64,000 nucleotides of DNA from CAVUFH01 sp963740835 (GTDB lineage Bacteria > Actinomycetota > Acidimicrobiia > IMCC26256 > PALSA-610), in assembly GCA_963740835.1 (NCBI GenBank), contig CAVUFH010000003.1, positions 372,001-436,000 of the forward strand, in the 5' to 3' direction. The notes under the pieces are model-generated. The model searched no databases. It was given only the letters and a program-made list of their open reading frames with translations, and was not told the origin of the DNA. Below are positions 44,090 to 53,204 of this stretch, piece after piece; position 1 is the stretch's first letter, and every line of letters begins with the position of its first letter. A program made the position numbers and the translations under genes.

Positions 44090-44761
44090 GTGGGCGCGCG
44101 GCCACGGATCACCGCGGCGGGACGGCGGCGCGTCGAGGCCGCCCTGATTCGTACCGGGCTGTTGCTCGTGCAGGGGCAGGCCGAGATCCCGAGCGTCGCC
44201 GACCTTCTCGCCGGCGCACCGGTCACGACGCGCGGGTACTCCTGGGACTACGTGCCCGCGTGGGACCTGACCGACGAATACGAGAACACCGATGACGTCG
44301 CGGTGGTGAAGCTGTTCCGCGGCCGGCGCTCGCTCGTACACCGCCGGCTGTGGCCGGCGGTCGACGCGCTCGCGATCGCGGCCCGCGAGCAGGTGCTGGC
44401 TCGACCGGTCCGCACCGACGCCCGCCGATTCGCCGTGCTCGTGGAATCGCGGCCCGGGATCCCGATGGGCGAGCTGCGCGACGAGCTCCGGCTCGAACGG
44501 CGCGCGTTCGACCGGACCAAGCGCGACCTCGAGCAGTGGCTGTGCGTGTACGGGCGTGAGCGCGAAGACGTCGATTTCCACACGCACGAACCCGCACTGT
44601 TCCCGTGGTCGGCCGGCGCGATCGGTCGGGCGTGCCGGCGCGGCCGCCCGCTCACGGTCGACGCGGCGATCGAGACCCTGCTCGAGGCGGTGGGAACGGG
44701 CGCGGCCCTCCCGGCGGCGCGGCTGTTCCCGGCGGCCAGGCTGCTCGTGCCGGGGGAGTGA
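44090..44761 (+). CDS. Uncharacterised protein with possible winged-helix domain
   Basis: The 223-residue protein starts with a basic helix (RPRITAAGRRRVEAALIRTG), has VPAWDLTDEYENTDDVAVVK, and a helix-rich second half (IPMGELRDELRLERRAFDRT, KRDLEQWLCVYGRER) that reads like a winged-helix. I do not recognise a named family. GTG 44090. The 128-bp gap that follows contains a terminator-like stem and T-run at 44804-44845. Confidence 0.65.
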   Translation: MGARPRITAAGRRRVEAALIRTGLLLVQGQAEIPSVADLLAGAPVTTRGYSWDYVPAWDLTDEYENTDDVAVVKLFRGRRSLVHRRLWPAVDALAIAAREQVLARPVRTDARRFAVLVESRPGIPMGELRDELRLERRAFDRTKRDLEQWLCVYGREREDVDFHTHEPALFPWSAGAIGRACRRGRPLTVDAAIETLLEAVGTGAALPAARLFPAARLLVPGE

Positions 44762-44803
44762 CCGGCCGATAAGCTGGGTATCTGCACATCGCGTGCAGCG
44801 ACG

Positions 44804-44845
44804 CTGGCCGTCAACCATCGTGGCCGGGAGTGACCAACTTTTTTT
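44804..44845 (+). terminator. Terminator-like stem with T7 run
   Basis: CTGGCC (44804-44809) can pair with GGCCGG (44822-44827) with one G-T wobble, and TTTTTTT follows at 44839-44845. It lies 40 bp past the stop of the upstream gene. The stem is short, so confidence is modest. Confidence 0.42.
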
Positions 44846-44871
44846 GGGCGAACCTGTTTTTGGGCGAACTG
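44841..44871. repeat. T-rich tandem repeat upstream of membrane protein
   Basis: TTTTTGGGCGAACCTG (44841-44856) is followed directly by TTTTTGGGCGAACTG (44857-44871), with a weaker third copy TTTCTGGGG up to 44880. The copies end about 18 bp before the GTG at 44889, in the region where a promoter or leader is expected. The T-rich text is unusual in this GC-rich window. Confidence 0.6.
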
Positions 44872-44888
44872 TTTCTGGGGGGTCCTTC

Positions 44889-45975
44889 GTGGCCGTAGAC
44901 GTCCGCAAGATCGGTATCTGGATGGTCGTCGCGGGCGGCGCGCTGATGTCGGTCGGGCTCGTCGCCGACGCGGTGCGCCACGCCGACGACCCCACGCTCG
45001 CCGCGCGCGAAGGCATCTTCGACCTCGCGAGCCTGCCGCACGCCTTGTTCTTCGGCGGCATCGCGCTCGCGATCCTCGGGCTGTTCGCGCTCGTTGCCGG
45101 CACCCAGTTGTACACGCCGGGCCAGCGCGTCACCGTCGGCCGGCGCCTGTTGCAGGTCGGTGCTCCGATGGCCGCCGTCGTCCTCATCGGAGGCTGTGCG
45201 GCCTTCGCCGGCAATTCGAAGCTCGCCGACCCCGCCACAACCGCGGCCGGCGCCACTGACGCGCATGCGGCCAGCCACGGCGAGACCGCGCCCGCGGCGG
45301 CGAGCACCGACGCGCATTCGGCGACGCACGACGAGACGAGTGCGGGATCGACGGCGCCGGCGGTCGCGCCGAAGCCGTACGACCCGACGCAGCCCATCGA
45401 TCTCGGCGGCGTTCCGGGTGTCACGCCGGCGGAGCAGGCGCGCGCCGAGAACTTGATCGCGGTGACGCTCGCCTACCTTCCCCACTTCGCCGACTACCAC
45501 ACGGCCGAAGCCGCGGGCTACAGCTCGATCGGCGACGCGCTCACCGGTGATGAGCACTTCATCAACCCGGCGCTCTTCGACGACGGTCGCATCCTCGATC
45601 CGCAATACCCCGAGTCGCTCGTCTACGAGCCGGACCGGGCGACTGGCGGCAAGAAGCTGGTCGCCGCGATGTTCATGCTCGCGCCGAACCAGACGCTCGA
45701 CGACGTCCCCGACGTGGGTGGCGCGCTCGACGCAATGGCACATCCACAACAACCTGTGCTTCACCGCGCAGGGCCGCGTCGCCGGGCTCACCAACCAGAC
45801 CGGCGGCTGCCCGGCCGGGCTGAACAAGGGCAACGCGGCGCCGATGATCCACGTGTGGATCACGCCCAACAAGTGCGGTCCGTTCGCCGCGCTCGAAGGT
45901 GTCGGTGCCGGCCAGGTGAAGGCGGGCGAGACGCGCCTGTGCGACACCGCGCACGGTTCCCACGACGGCGGCTGA
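44889..45975 (+). CDS. Membrane protein with extracellular WHIHNN-type domain, apparent frameshift
   Basis: Repaired length is 361 residues. The first 110 residues hold three membrane helices (WMVVAGGALMSVGLVADAVR; ALFFGGIALAILGLFALVAG; MAAVVLIGGCAAFAG), followed by a Thr/Ala/His linker and an external domain. The domain begins AENLIAVTLAYLPHFADYHT and has GDEHFINPALFDDGRILDPQ. At about 45728 one extra G breaks the frame; skipping it gives ALTQWHIHNNLCFTAQGRVAGL and WITPNKCGPFAALEGVGAG. The His-rich WHIHNN and Cys pairs suggest a metal site. Function is unknown. Confidence 0.75.
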
Positions 45976-46029
45976 GCTCCGCCTGAACCCACCCGCCCGC
46001 GGCTGAGCTGCCCGGGCCGGCGTGCCATC

Positions 46030-46485
46030 GTGGATGCCGTGGACACGCGCGTGCGCGTCATCGGACGCCGGGTGATCGTCTCGACCGTCGTCGCGCTGCA
46101 ACTCGGGTTCGTCGTGCGCGGGTACAACTCCGCGCACAAGGAGTTCGCCTACCAGATGTTCGCGGAGTCCACGGATTGGCGCGCCGACGTCGTGCGCGTC
46201 ACTTCCGATGGCCGGCGGGTGCCGGTCGAACAACGGTGGTCGGGCTACCAGTGGGGCGACCTTGTGCGCGACCGCGGGCTGTACGACCCCGCGACGCGAC
46301 ACCACGCCGATGCGAGCATCGACAACCAGCTCGCGTTCCTCCATGAGGCGCTCGACTACGTCGCGACCCACACGCCGCGTGATACGGAGACCGAGTACCT
46401 CGAGGCAACCGTCACCTACTGGAAGGACGCGCACGCGCCCAAGGTCGTCGTGCTGCGCAGCGAGCCGCGCGAGTTCGCGGCGTGA
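46030..46485 (+). CDS. Small single-pass membrane protein paired with HTTM protein
   Basis: This 151-residue protein has one membrane helix near the N-terminus (VIVSTVVALQLGFVVRGYNS), then AHKEFAYQMFAESTDWRADVVRV and a globular remainder with VTYWKDAHAPKVVVLRSEPREF. Proteins of this size with FxYQMFxE...W are commonly next to HTTM genes. The stop overlaps the HTTM GTG by 4 nt, so they form one unit. Activity unknown. Confidence 0.72.
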   Translation: MDAVDTRVRVIGRRVIVSTVVALQLGFVVRGYNSAHKEFAYQMFAESTDWRADVVRVTSDGRRVPVEQRWSGYQWGDLVRDRGLYDPATRHHADASIDNQLAFLHEALDYVATHTPRDTETEYLEATVTYWKDAHAPKVVVLRSEPREFAA

Positions 46486-47633
46486 GTGCCCGCCCGACGT
46501 GGGCGCGGGTCGACGGCGCGCTCGGGCGCCGGGTCAGCATGCGCGCGCTCGCCGTCCTGCGGGCCGCCGCGGGGCTGGTGACGCTGCTGCACCTGCGTCC
46601 GTTCCTCGAGAACGCCCGTCATGGCCTGATCTACCGCGACGCGTTCTACCAGCCGTACGCGTCGTGGTACCCCGAGCTCCCGCGCGCGCTGTACATCGCG
46701 ATGTTGTGGATCGCGGTCGTCGCCGCGATTGCGATGGCGGCCGGGCTCTTCACGCGAGTCACGACCGTGACGACGTTCGCGATCGTGTCGTACAACCTGT
46801 TCCTCTCGACCACCAACATGCACAACAACCGTGCCTACCTGCTCGTGGTGCTCGCCGTGCTCGCGGTCACGCCGTGCGGGCGGGAGTTCTCTGCCGATGC
46901 CTGGCTGCGCGCGCGCTACGGCCTGCCCGCTCTCGACACGTACGCACCCGCCTGGCCGCTGCTCCTCCTCCGCTTCGAAGCGTGCGTGGTCTACGGCGCG
47001 TCCGGCGTGAGCAAGCTGCTCGACCCGGACTGGATCGGCGGCCGGGTCACGTGGGACCGGATGGTGCACCAGCGTCACTACCTCCAGACCCGGACACCGA
47101 CCCCCGACTGGTTGATCTCGGTGCTCACCGATCGGACGTTCCACACGTTCGCGGCGAAGGTGATCGTGTTCACCGAGCTGTTCATCGCGGTGGGGTTGGC
47201 CGTGCGCGCGACGCGCTACGTCGCGGTGTGGGTCGCGGTCTGCTTCCACGTGGCGATCGAGCTGTCGGCATCGGTGCAGGTGTTCTCGTACATCGCGATC
47301 GCGGCGCTCTTGATCTGGGCCGTGCCGTCGACGCGCGACCGCGTGCTCGAGTTCGATCCGACCGATACCGACGCGAGACGGTTCGTCGCGTTCGTGCGCG
47401 GGCTCGACTGGCTCGCGCGGTTCCGCGTCGTTCCCACGCCGCCCGGCTCACCGATCCGGGTCGTCGATCGGAACTGCACGATGACGGAAGGCGGCCCCGC
47501 GCAGGTGTTCGCGCTGAGCCGCCTTCCCGTCACTGCTTGGTTCACCCTGCCCCTGCTGCTGCTTCCCTCGGTACGAGGGGCGCGGGGCGCGGACGCGATC
47601 AGAGGTGCGCGAGCACGTTCTCGCAGGAGCTGA
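46482..47633 (+). CDS. HTTM (horizontally transferred transmembrane) domain protein
   Basis: The 383-residue protein has eight or so membrane segments and the HTTM pattern related to vitamin K-dependent gamma-carboxylase: FRYLILYR-like ARHGLIYRDAFYQPYASWYP, AVSYNLFLSTTNMHNNRAYL, LLRFEACVVYGASGVSKLLD and ITVFTELFIAVGLA-type helices. The conserved K and W residues of KLLDPDW are present. Bacterial HTTM function is not settled. GTG 46482. Its last 35 bp overlap the convergent peroxiredoxin gene. Confidence 0.85.
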   Translation: MSARPTWARVDGALGRRVSMRALAVLRAAAGLVTLLHLRPFLENARHGLIYRDAFYQPYASWYPELPRALYIAMLWIAVVAAIAMAAGLFTRVTTVTTFAIVSYNLFLSTTNMHNNRAYLLVVLAVLAVTPCGREFSADAWLRARYGLPALDTYAPAWPLLLLRFEACVVYGASGVSKLLDPDWIGGRVTWDRMVHQRHYLQTRTPTPDWLISVLTDRTFHTFAAKVIVFTELFIAVGLAVRATRYVAVWVAVCFHVAIELSASVQVFSYIAIAALLIWAVPSTRDRVLEFDPTDTDARRFVAFVRGLDWLARFRVVPTPPGSPIRVVDRNCTMTEGGPAQVFALSRLPVTAWFTLPLLLLPSVRGARGADAIRGARARSRRS

Positions 47634-48081
47634 CGTCGACACCGGGCTTGGGTTCGACGTCGAGCTCGGTGAACACACCGTCCTCGATCACCGCGGCGTA
47701 GCGCTGCGAGCGGACGCCGAGACCGACACCGCCGTCGAAGTCCAGCCCCATCGCCTTGGTGAAGTCGCCGTTGGCGTCGGCGAGCATGAGGATCTTGTCG
47801 CCCGCGCCCTGCGACTGGCCCCATGCATCCATGACCCACGCGTCGTTCACCGCGACGCAGACGATGCGGTCGACGCCCTTGGCGAGCACCTCGTCGGCGC
47901 CCTGCACGTAGCCGGGGAGGTGCACCTTCGAACAGCCGGGCGTGAACGCGCCGGGCACCGCGAACAGCACGACCTTGCCGGCGCCGAGCACCTCGCCGGT
48001 CTGGACCGGCTTCGGCGTCCCGTCCGCACCGAGCGTGCGCACCTCGACGTCCGGGACCTTGTCACCAACTGCGATTGCCAT
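47599..48081 (-). CDS. Peroxiredoxin, Prx5-type
   Basis: The 160-residue thiol peroxidase has the motif FAVPGAFTPGCSKVHLPGYV with peroxidatic Cys about residue 50, and CVAVNDAWVMDAWG typical of Prx5/AhpE relatives. A second Cys near the end (GVDVSSCENVLAHL, about 153) could be resolving. It reduces peroxides with a thiol donor (mycothiol- or thioredoxin-linked; not determinable). ATG 48081. Divergent from the sugar-dehydrogenase-like lipoprotein. Confidence 0.92.
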   Translation of the reverse strand: MAIAVGDKVPDVEVRTLGADGTPKPVQTGEVLGAGKVVLFAVPGAFTPGCSKVHLPGYVQGADEVLAKGVDRIVCVAVNDAWVMDAWGQSQGAGDKILMLADANGDFTKAMGLDFDGGVGLGVRSQRYAAVIEDGVFTELDVEPKPGVDVSSCENVLAHL

Positions 48082-48209
48082 GGATTCGTCCTCTTGGTCT
48101 TGAAGCGGTTTCGGGCGCCACCGTACCCAGGGCCGATCCCCTTCAGGCTCCCCGGCAACTCTGCGGCGGCTCTCGGTCGGTTCACGGTCGCGCCCCGTTG
48201 GCTGGTCCG

Positions 48210-49286
48210 GTGGCGAAGCGCTCGAGACGCGGACTGGGAAGACGCCGATGGGCCGCGCTCCTCGCGAGCGGGGTGCTGCTCGCGAGTTGCGGCGGGACCG
48301 CCGCGTCGAACGCGCCGGCGAGCGCGCTCGTGGCGATCGGCGCAGGGTTGCAGGGTCAGCGCGGACTGCGCGCGACGACATACGCGACCGGTCTGACGCA
48401 CGCCGCGGCGTTCGCGTTCGACAGTTCCGGTCGGTTGTGGATCGCGACCGCGGCCTACGAGGACGGCGGCGACGACGCGGTGTACGTCGTGAGCACGGCC
48501 GGTGCGGCGCCGAAGAAGGTCATCGACGGGTTGCACACACCGCTCGGCCTGCTCTGGGTCGACGGCGATCTGTACGTGTCGTCGCACGAGCGCGTCGATG
48601 CCTACCGCGACTTCGACGGCACCGCGTTCGCGTCGTCGGCGAACATCGTGACGTTCCCAGCCGGTGTCGGGGAGAACAACGGGCTCGCAAAGTCGCCCGA
48701 GGGCCGCATCCTCCTCGGCATCTCGGCGCCGTGCGACGCGTGCACGCCGCCCTCCGAGTACTCGGCCGCGATCGTGTCGTTCGCGCCGGACGGCACCGAC
48801 CTGCGCGTCGACGCGAGCGGGATACGCGCGCCGATCGGTCTCGCGTACTACCCCGGCACGAGCGACCTCTTCGTGACCATGAACCAGCGGGACGATCTCG
48901 GCGACGACACGCCCGGCGACTGGCTCGCGGTCGTCGCCGAAGGCTCGCAGTGGGGGTTCCCCGAGTGCTACGGGCAGACGTCGGCCGCGTGTTCGAGCGT
49001 GCCCGCACCGGTGGCAACGCTCGACGAGCACGCCGCGGTGAGCGGGATCGCGATCGTGACGGGTGAGCTCGGGCGGGCGGTCGGCGACGCCGCGATCACT
49101 GCGGAGTGGGCCGACGGGAAGCTCCTCGAGGTGGCGCTGACGCCTTCGGGCGCCACCTACAAGGGCATGGTCTCGACCTTCCTCACCGGGATCAAGAACC
49201 CGGTCGCGGTCGTCGTCGGGCCCGACGGCGCGCTCTACGCCGGCGATTGGTCGACGGGCTCCGTCTACCGAATCGCGACCGCGTGA
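48210..49286 (+). CDS. PQQ-type glucose/sorbosone dehydrogenase-like lipoprotein
   Basis: This 358-residue protein begins with an Arg-rich signal and lipobox LLASCGG, then a six-bladed propeller: ATTYATGLTHAAAFAFDSSG, LGLLWVDGDLYVSSHERVDA, NNGLAKSPEGRILLGISAPC, GIRAPIGLAYYPGTSDLFVT and IKNPVAVVVGPDGALYAGDW. This matches soluble aldose/sorbosone dehydrogenase-type proteins. The PQQ ligands (His, Arg) are only partly evident, so dehydrogenase activity is uncertain. It is anchored outside the membrane. Confidence 0.8.
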   Translation: MAKRSRRGLGRRRWAALLASGVLLASCGGTAASNAPASALVAIGAGLQGQRGLRATTYATGLTHAAAFAFDSSGRLWIATAAYEDGGDDAVYVVSTAGAAPKKVIDGLHTPLGLLWVDGDLYVSSHERVDAYRDFDGTAFASSANIVTFPAGVGENNGLAKSPEGRILLGISAPCDACTPPSEYSAAIVSFAPDGTDLRVDASGIRAPIGLAYYPGTSDLFVTMNQRDDLGDDTPGDWLAVVAEGSQWGFPECYGQTSAACSSVPAPVATLDEHAAVSGIAIVTGELGRAVGDAAITAEWADGKLLEVALTPSGATYKGMVSTFLTGIKNPVAVVVGPDGALYAGDWSTGSVYRIATA

Positions 49287-49406
49287 TCCGGCGTCCGCGG
49301 CGAGTTCTCCGGAACCTCCCAGTTGGACCGGGGCCGGTTCCCGGGTGCGGCGGCTTTGCTGGCACACGCCAACCAGGACCGAACGAGGAAAGGAGGTGCA
49401 CGACAC

Positions 49407-49673
49407 ATGAGACCCAAACTCAGTCACATGGCTGCGGCGGCCGCGATCGCCGGGTTCCTCGGGTTCGGCGGGATGTCTCTCGCCTATGCCCAGGATTCCG
49501 GCTCGAGCGGGACCACCGGGACGACCACGGAGAACCCGTCCACGACGGCTCCGGCTCAGGGCTCGACGCCCGCTCCCGGAACCGACCACCAAGGGGGCTG
49601 CCCGAACATGGGCGGATCCTCGGGCGGTTCCTCGAGCAGCGGTTCGTCTTCGACCGAAGGCAGCTCGCTGTGA
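49407..49673 (+). CDS. Small secreted Ser/Gly/Thr-rich protein
   Basis: The 88-residue product has a signal peptide (MAAAAAIAGFLGFGGMSLAYA, cleavage near AYA-Q) and a low-complexity mature part with TTTENPSTTAPAQGSTP, HQGGCPNMGGSS and SSSSTEGSSL. A perfect AGGAGG lies 10-16 nt before ATG 49407. The single CPNMG knot may bind a metal. It looks like a structural or cell-wall additive; function unknown. Confidence 0.75.
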   Translation: MRPKLSHMAAAAAIAGFLGFGGMSLAYAQDSGSSGTTGTTTENPSTTAPAQGSTPAPGTDHQGGCPNMGGSSGGSSSSGSSSTEGSSL

Positions 49674-49751
49674 TCTGACGGCGCGCGGCGCTCGGGGTGC
49701 CTCATCGCCCCGGGCGTCGTGCGTCGGTCGACCTGAAACGCGACTGCCGTG

Positions 49752-50156
49752 TCAGGCGCGTTCCAGCACGACCACCGGGATGACCCGGCCCGCCGTCTTC
49801 TCGTAGTCGGCGAAGCCCGGCATGAGCTGCTTCTGGCGCGCCCACAGCCGGTCGTGTTCCTCGCCTTCGGCGACGCGCGCGGTGAACGGACCGGTCTCGG
49901 TTCCGACCTCGACCGTGACCGCCGGGTTCGCCTCGAGGTTGTAGAACCAGTCCGGGTTGGTCGGCGCGCCCGCTTTCGATGCGAAGACGACGAGTCGATC
50001 ACCGTCTTCCTGGTACGCGAGCGGATTCACACGCTCCTTGCCGCTCTTCGCGCCGGTGGTGTGCAACAAGAGCATCGGCGCGCCCGCGAAACCGCCACCG
50101 AGCCGTCCCCCGTTCGCTCGGAATTCTTCAATGATCCGCTGGTTGAAATCGGCCAC
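49752..50156 (-). CDS. F420-dependent nitroreductase (Ddn/DUF385) family protein
   Basis: The 134-residue split-barrel protein has LLLHTTGAKSGKERVNPLAY, FASKAGAPTNPDWFYNLEAN and VTVEVG, the hallmark of deazaflavin (F420)-dependent nitroreductases. It reduces nitro compounds, quinones or enones with F420H2. F420 use is an actinobacterial trait. GTG 50156. Confidence 0.9.
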   Translation of the reverse strand: MADFNQRIIEEFRANGGRLGGGFAGAPMLLLHTTGAKSGKERVNPLAYQEDGDRLVVFASKAGAPTNPDWFYNLEANPAVTVEVGTETGPFTARVAEGEEHDRLWARQKQLMPGFADYEKTAGRVIPVVVLERA

Positions 50157-50301
50157 GGGCGCAACGTAGCCGTGCGGGAACCGGCGCCGATTCCCGCGCC
50201 CGCGGGCACCTCTCAGTCACCTCTCAGCTGAGGCTGCGCAACTTCACGTGCGCGCGGTGTTGGCTGTTCCCCAACGCTTGACGCACAAGGAGCTCAAAAC
50301 A

Positions 50302-51327
50302 ATGGACGGAAACGCGCGCCCCGAAGAGGTGCTCGAAGAAGCGCTGTTCGAAGCGAAGCGCGTGCTCGTGGGCCAGGATCTCATGATCGAACGGCTCTTC
50401 GTGTGCTGGCTCGCACGCGGACACTGCCTGCTCGAAGGCGCGCCCGGTCTCGCGAAGACACTCGCCGCGGAGACGGTTGCGCGCATCCTCGGCGGCAGCT
50501 TCGCCCGATTGCAGTTCACGCCCGACCTCGTTCCCGCCGACCTCGTCGGCACCCGCATCTACCGGCCGTCGCAAGAGGCGTTCGACATCGAGCTCGGCCC
50601 GATCTTCGCCAACGTCGTGCTCGCCGACGAGATCAACCGTGCCCCCGCGAAGGTGCAGTCGGCGCTGCTCGAGGTCATGGCCGAGCGGCAGGTGTCCATC
50701 GGCGGCGTGACGCACCCGGTACCCGCGCCCTTCCTTGTGCTCGCGACGCAGAACCCGATCGAGAGCGAAGGGGTGTACCCGCTGCCGGAAGCGCAGCGTG
50801 ACCGCTTCCTCATGAAAGTGCTCGTCGACTACCCGTCCGGTGCCGAGGAAGCCGCCATCGTCCGCCGCATGAGCGTCGACCCGCCGCGGGCCCGCCAGAT
50901 CTTCACGCCGGACCACATGCAGGGGCTCCAGCGCGCGGCCGACGAGATCTTCGTCCACGACGCGGTGCTCGACTACGCGGTTCGCCTCGTGCTCTCGACG
51001 CGTCAGCCGGAAGCGCACGGCCTCGAAGACATCAAGGGGTTCATCGCGCACGGCGGCAGCCCGCGGGCCACGTTGGGCCTCGTGGCGGCGGGTCGCGCGC
51101 TCGCACTGATGCGCGGCCGCAACTACGTGATGCCGCGTGACGTGTTCGACGTCGCCCGCGACGTCCTGCGGCACCGCGTGCTGCTCTCGTATGAGGCATT
51201 GGCCGACGGCGTGACGCCGGAAGACGTCGTCACGCGGATCGTCAGCACGGTCGGCGCGCCGCGCGTCACCCCGACCCAGGACGGGCCCGTGTTCGAACGG
51301 GCTACTGACGTCGCTGTCGCGTCGTGA
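50302..51327 (+). CDS. MoxR-type AAA ATPase
   Basis: The 341-residue AAA+ ATPase has Walker A LLEGAPGLAKTLAAETVARI, Walker B NVVLADEINRAPAKVQSALL, sensor motif LATQNPIESEGVYPLPEAQR with arginine-finger DRF, and the C-terminal lid. MoxR proteins act as chaperones for VWA partners. AAGGAG sits 9 nt before ATG 50302, and the frame upstream to 50248 is discarded. It leads a coupled operon with DUF58 and VWA genes, as in aerotolerance (bat) operons. Confidence 0.95.
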   Translation: MDGNARPEEVLEEALFEAKRVLVGQDLMIERLFVCWLARGHCLLEGAPGLAKTLAAETVARILGGSFARLQFTPDLVPADLVGTRIYRPSQEAFDIELGPIFANVVLADEINRAPAKVQSALLEVMAERQVSIGGVTHPVPAPFLVLATQNPIESEGVYPLPEAQRDRFLMKVLVDYPSGAEEAAIVRRMSVDPPRARQIFTPDHMQGLQRAADEIFVHDAVLDYAVRLVLSTRQPEAHGLEDIKGFIAHGGSPRATLGLVAAGRALALMRGRNYVMPRDVFDVARDVLRHRVLLSYEALADGVTPEDVVTRIVSTVGAPRVTPTQDGPVFERATDVAVAS

Positions 51328-52214
51328 CCAGTGTCGAGATCGGCCGGAGCGAGACCACGCTCCGGCAGCTCGATCTCCTCGTCAACCGCAAACTCGACGG
51401 CCTGCTGAACGGCGATTACCAGGGCTACGTGCGCGGACCGGGCAGCGAAGCCGGCGACGCCCGGCTCTACCAGCCCGGTGACGACGCGCGCCGGATCGAC
51501 TGGAGCCTGACCGCGCGCACCCACGCCACCCACGTGCGCGACACGATCGCGGATCGCGAGCTCGAGACGTGGCTCGTCGTCGACGGCACCGCAAGCCTCG
51601 ACTTCGGCACCGCACGGTGCGAGAAGCGGGACCTCGCGCTCGCGGCCGCGGCCGCGTTCGGGTTCCTCACCGCGCGTGCCGGCAACCGGGTCGCCGCGGT
51701 GTGCTTCGACGGAGCCGGCACCGAAGTGCGGCCGCCCCGGAGTGGCCGGGACGCCGTGCTGGCGCTGTTGCACCACATCCAGCAACGCCCGCGGGCGAGC
51801 GAAGGCAACGGTTCGCTCGCCGATGCGCTGCAGCGAACGCAGCGCATCGCGCGGCGGCGCGGTCTCGTCGTGGTGGTCTCGGACCTGCTCGACGGGAGCG
51901 ACTGGCCGCGCGAGCTGCGCACGCTCGCGACGCGCCACGAAGTCGTGGTCGGACAGATCTGCGATCCACGCGAGGCAGCGTTGCCGCCGGTCGGGTTGCT
52001 GACCGTCGTCGACCCCGAGACCGGCCGCCTGCAAGAAGTCCAGACCAACAGCCGCAAGCTGCGCGAGCGTTTCGCCGCCGCCGCGGCCGAACAACGTGAC
52101 GGCATCGCGCGTGCAGTCCGCGCGAGCGGCGCCGGTCACCTCGTCCTGTCCACTGACCGCGACTGGCTCATCGATGTCGCGCGGTTCACCCTCGCGCGGA
52201 GGCGCAGACGATGA
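51324..52214 (+). CDS. DUF58 domain protein
   Basis: The 296-residue protein has the DUF58 hallmark GDARLYQPGDDARRIDWSLT and then VWA-like strands (ELETWLVVDGTASLDFGTAR; RGLVVVVSDLLDGSDWPREL). In MoxR operons it probably links the ATPase to a membrane target. GTG start overlapping the MoxR stop as GTGA. Confidence 0.93.
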   Translation: MTSVEIGRSETTLRQLDLLVNRKLDGLLNGDYQGYVRGPGSEAGDARLYQPGDDARRIDWSLTARTHATHVRDTIADRELETWLVVDGTASLDFGTARCEKRDLALAAAAAFGFLTARAGNRVAAVCFDGAGTEVRPPRSGRDAVLALLHHIQQRPRASEGNGSLADALQRTQRIARRRGLVVVVSDLLDGSDWPRELRTLATRHEVVVGQICDPREAALPPVGLLTVVDPETGRLQEVQTNSRKLRERFAAAAAEQRDGIARAVRASGAGHLVLSTDRDWLIDVARFTLARRRRR

Positions 52215-53179
52215 CATTCCTCGCTCCCAGCCGGTTGTGGCTGCTGCTCGTGGTCGCCGGGTTGGTGGTCGCGTACGTGGTCCTGCAGAAGCGCCGCCGT
52301 CAGTACGCGGCGCGCTTCACGAACGTCGATCTGCTCGCATCCGTCGCGCCGAAGCGGCCGGGCTGGCGCCGACACGTGGCCGCGGCCGCCGTCGGGTTGT
52401 CGCTCGTCGCGTTGATCGTCGGCATCGCCCGCCCGGCGCGTGACGAGAAGGTCCCGAGCGACGAGGCGATCGTCATGCTCGTCGTCGACGTCTCCGCGTC
52501 GATGGAAGCGACCGACGTGCAACCAAGCCGGCTGCAGGCCGCCGAGGATGCCGCGGCCGCCTTCGTCAAGGGCGTGCCGGCCAAGTTCCAGGTCGGTCTG
52601 ATCGCGTTCGACGGGTCAAGTCGCGTGCTCTCGACACCGACGCGCAACCACGCCGAGGTCGTGTCCCAGATCCAGAACCTCGAGGTCGGACCGGGCACGG
52701 CCGCGGGTGACGCACTCGACACCGCGCTCGACACCGTTGCGGCATCGCTCAAGACCGCCAAGGTCGACGCGGCCAAGCACAACGGCAAGGCACCCGCGGC
52801 GACGATCGTGCTCGTCTCCGACGGCGTAACGACCGTGGGCCAGCCAATCGAGGACGCGACGGCCAAGGCCGTGAAGCAGGGCGTGCCGGTGACGACCATC
52901 GCGTACGGCACCGCGTCGGGTCAGGTGACGGTGCAGGGCGAGATCGTCAACGTGCCGTCGGATCCCGACACGATGAGCCAGGTGGCGAAGGCCACCGGCG
53001 GTTCGTTCTTCACCGCCCAGTCGTCCGACCAGCTCAAGAACGTCTACAAGGACATCCAGGCCCGCGTCGGCTTCCACCTCGAGCAGCGCGAGATCCTGCG
53101 CTTCTTCATCGCCTTCGGCATCCTGTTGTTGCTGGCCGCGGTCATCGCATCGATGGTGTGGACCGGCCGATTCCTGTAA
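52211..53179 (+). CDS. Membrane VWA-domain protein
   Basis: The 322-residue protein has two N-terminal membrane helices (LWLLLVVAGLVVAYVVL; VAAAAVGLSLVALIVGIARP), a VWA domain with MIDAS LVVDVSASMEATD, GTAAGDALDTALD and LVSDGVTTVG, and a C-terminal helix (FFIAFGILLLLAAVIASMVW). It is the BatA/BatB-like partner of MoxR. ATG overlaps the DUF58 stop by 4 nt. Confidence 0.93.
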   Translation: MTFLAPSRLWLLLVVAGLVVAYVVLQKRRRQYAARFTNVDLLASVAPKRPGWRRHVAAAAVGLSLVALIVGIARPARDEKVPSDEAIVMLVVDVSASMEATDVQPSRLQAAEDAAAAFVKGVPAKFQVGLIAFDGSSRVLSTPTRNHAEVVSQIQNLEVGPGTAAGDALDTALDTVAASLKTAKVDAAKHNGKAPAATIVLVSDGVTTVGQPIEDATAKAVKQGVPVTTIAYGTASGQVTVQGEIVNVPSDPDTMSQVAKATGGSFFTAQSSDQLKNVYKDIQARVGFHLEQREILRFFIAFGILLLLAAVIASMVWTGRFL

Positions 53180-53204
53180 CAATCAGCGCCCGTTTTCGTA
53201 GTCG

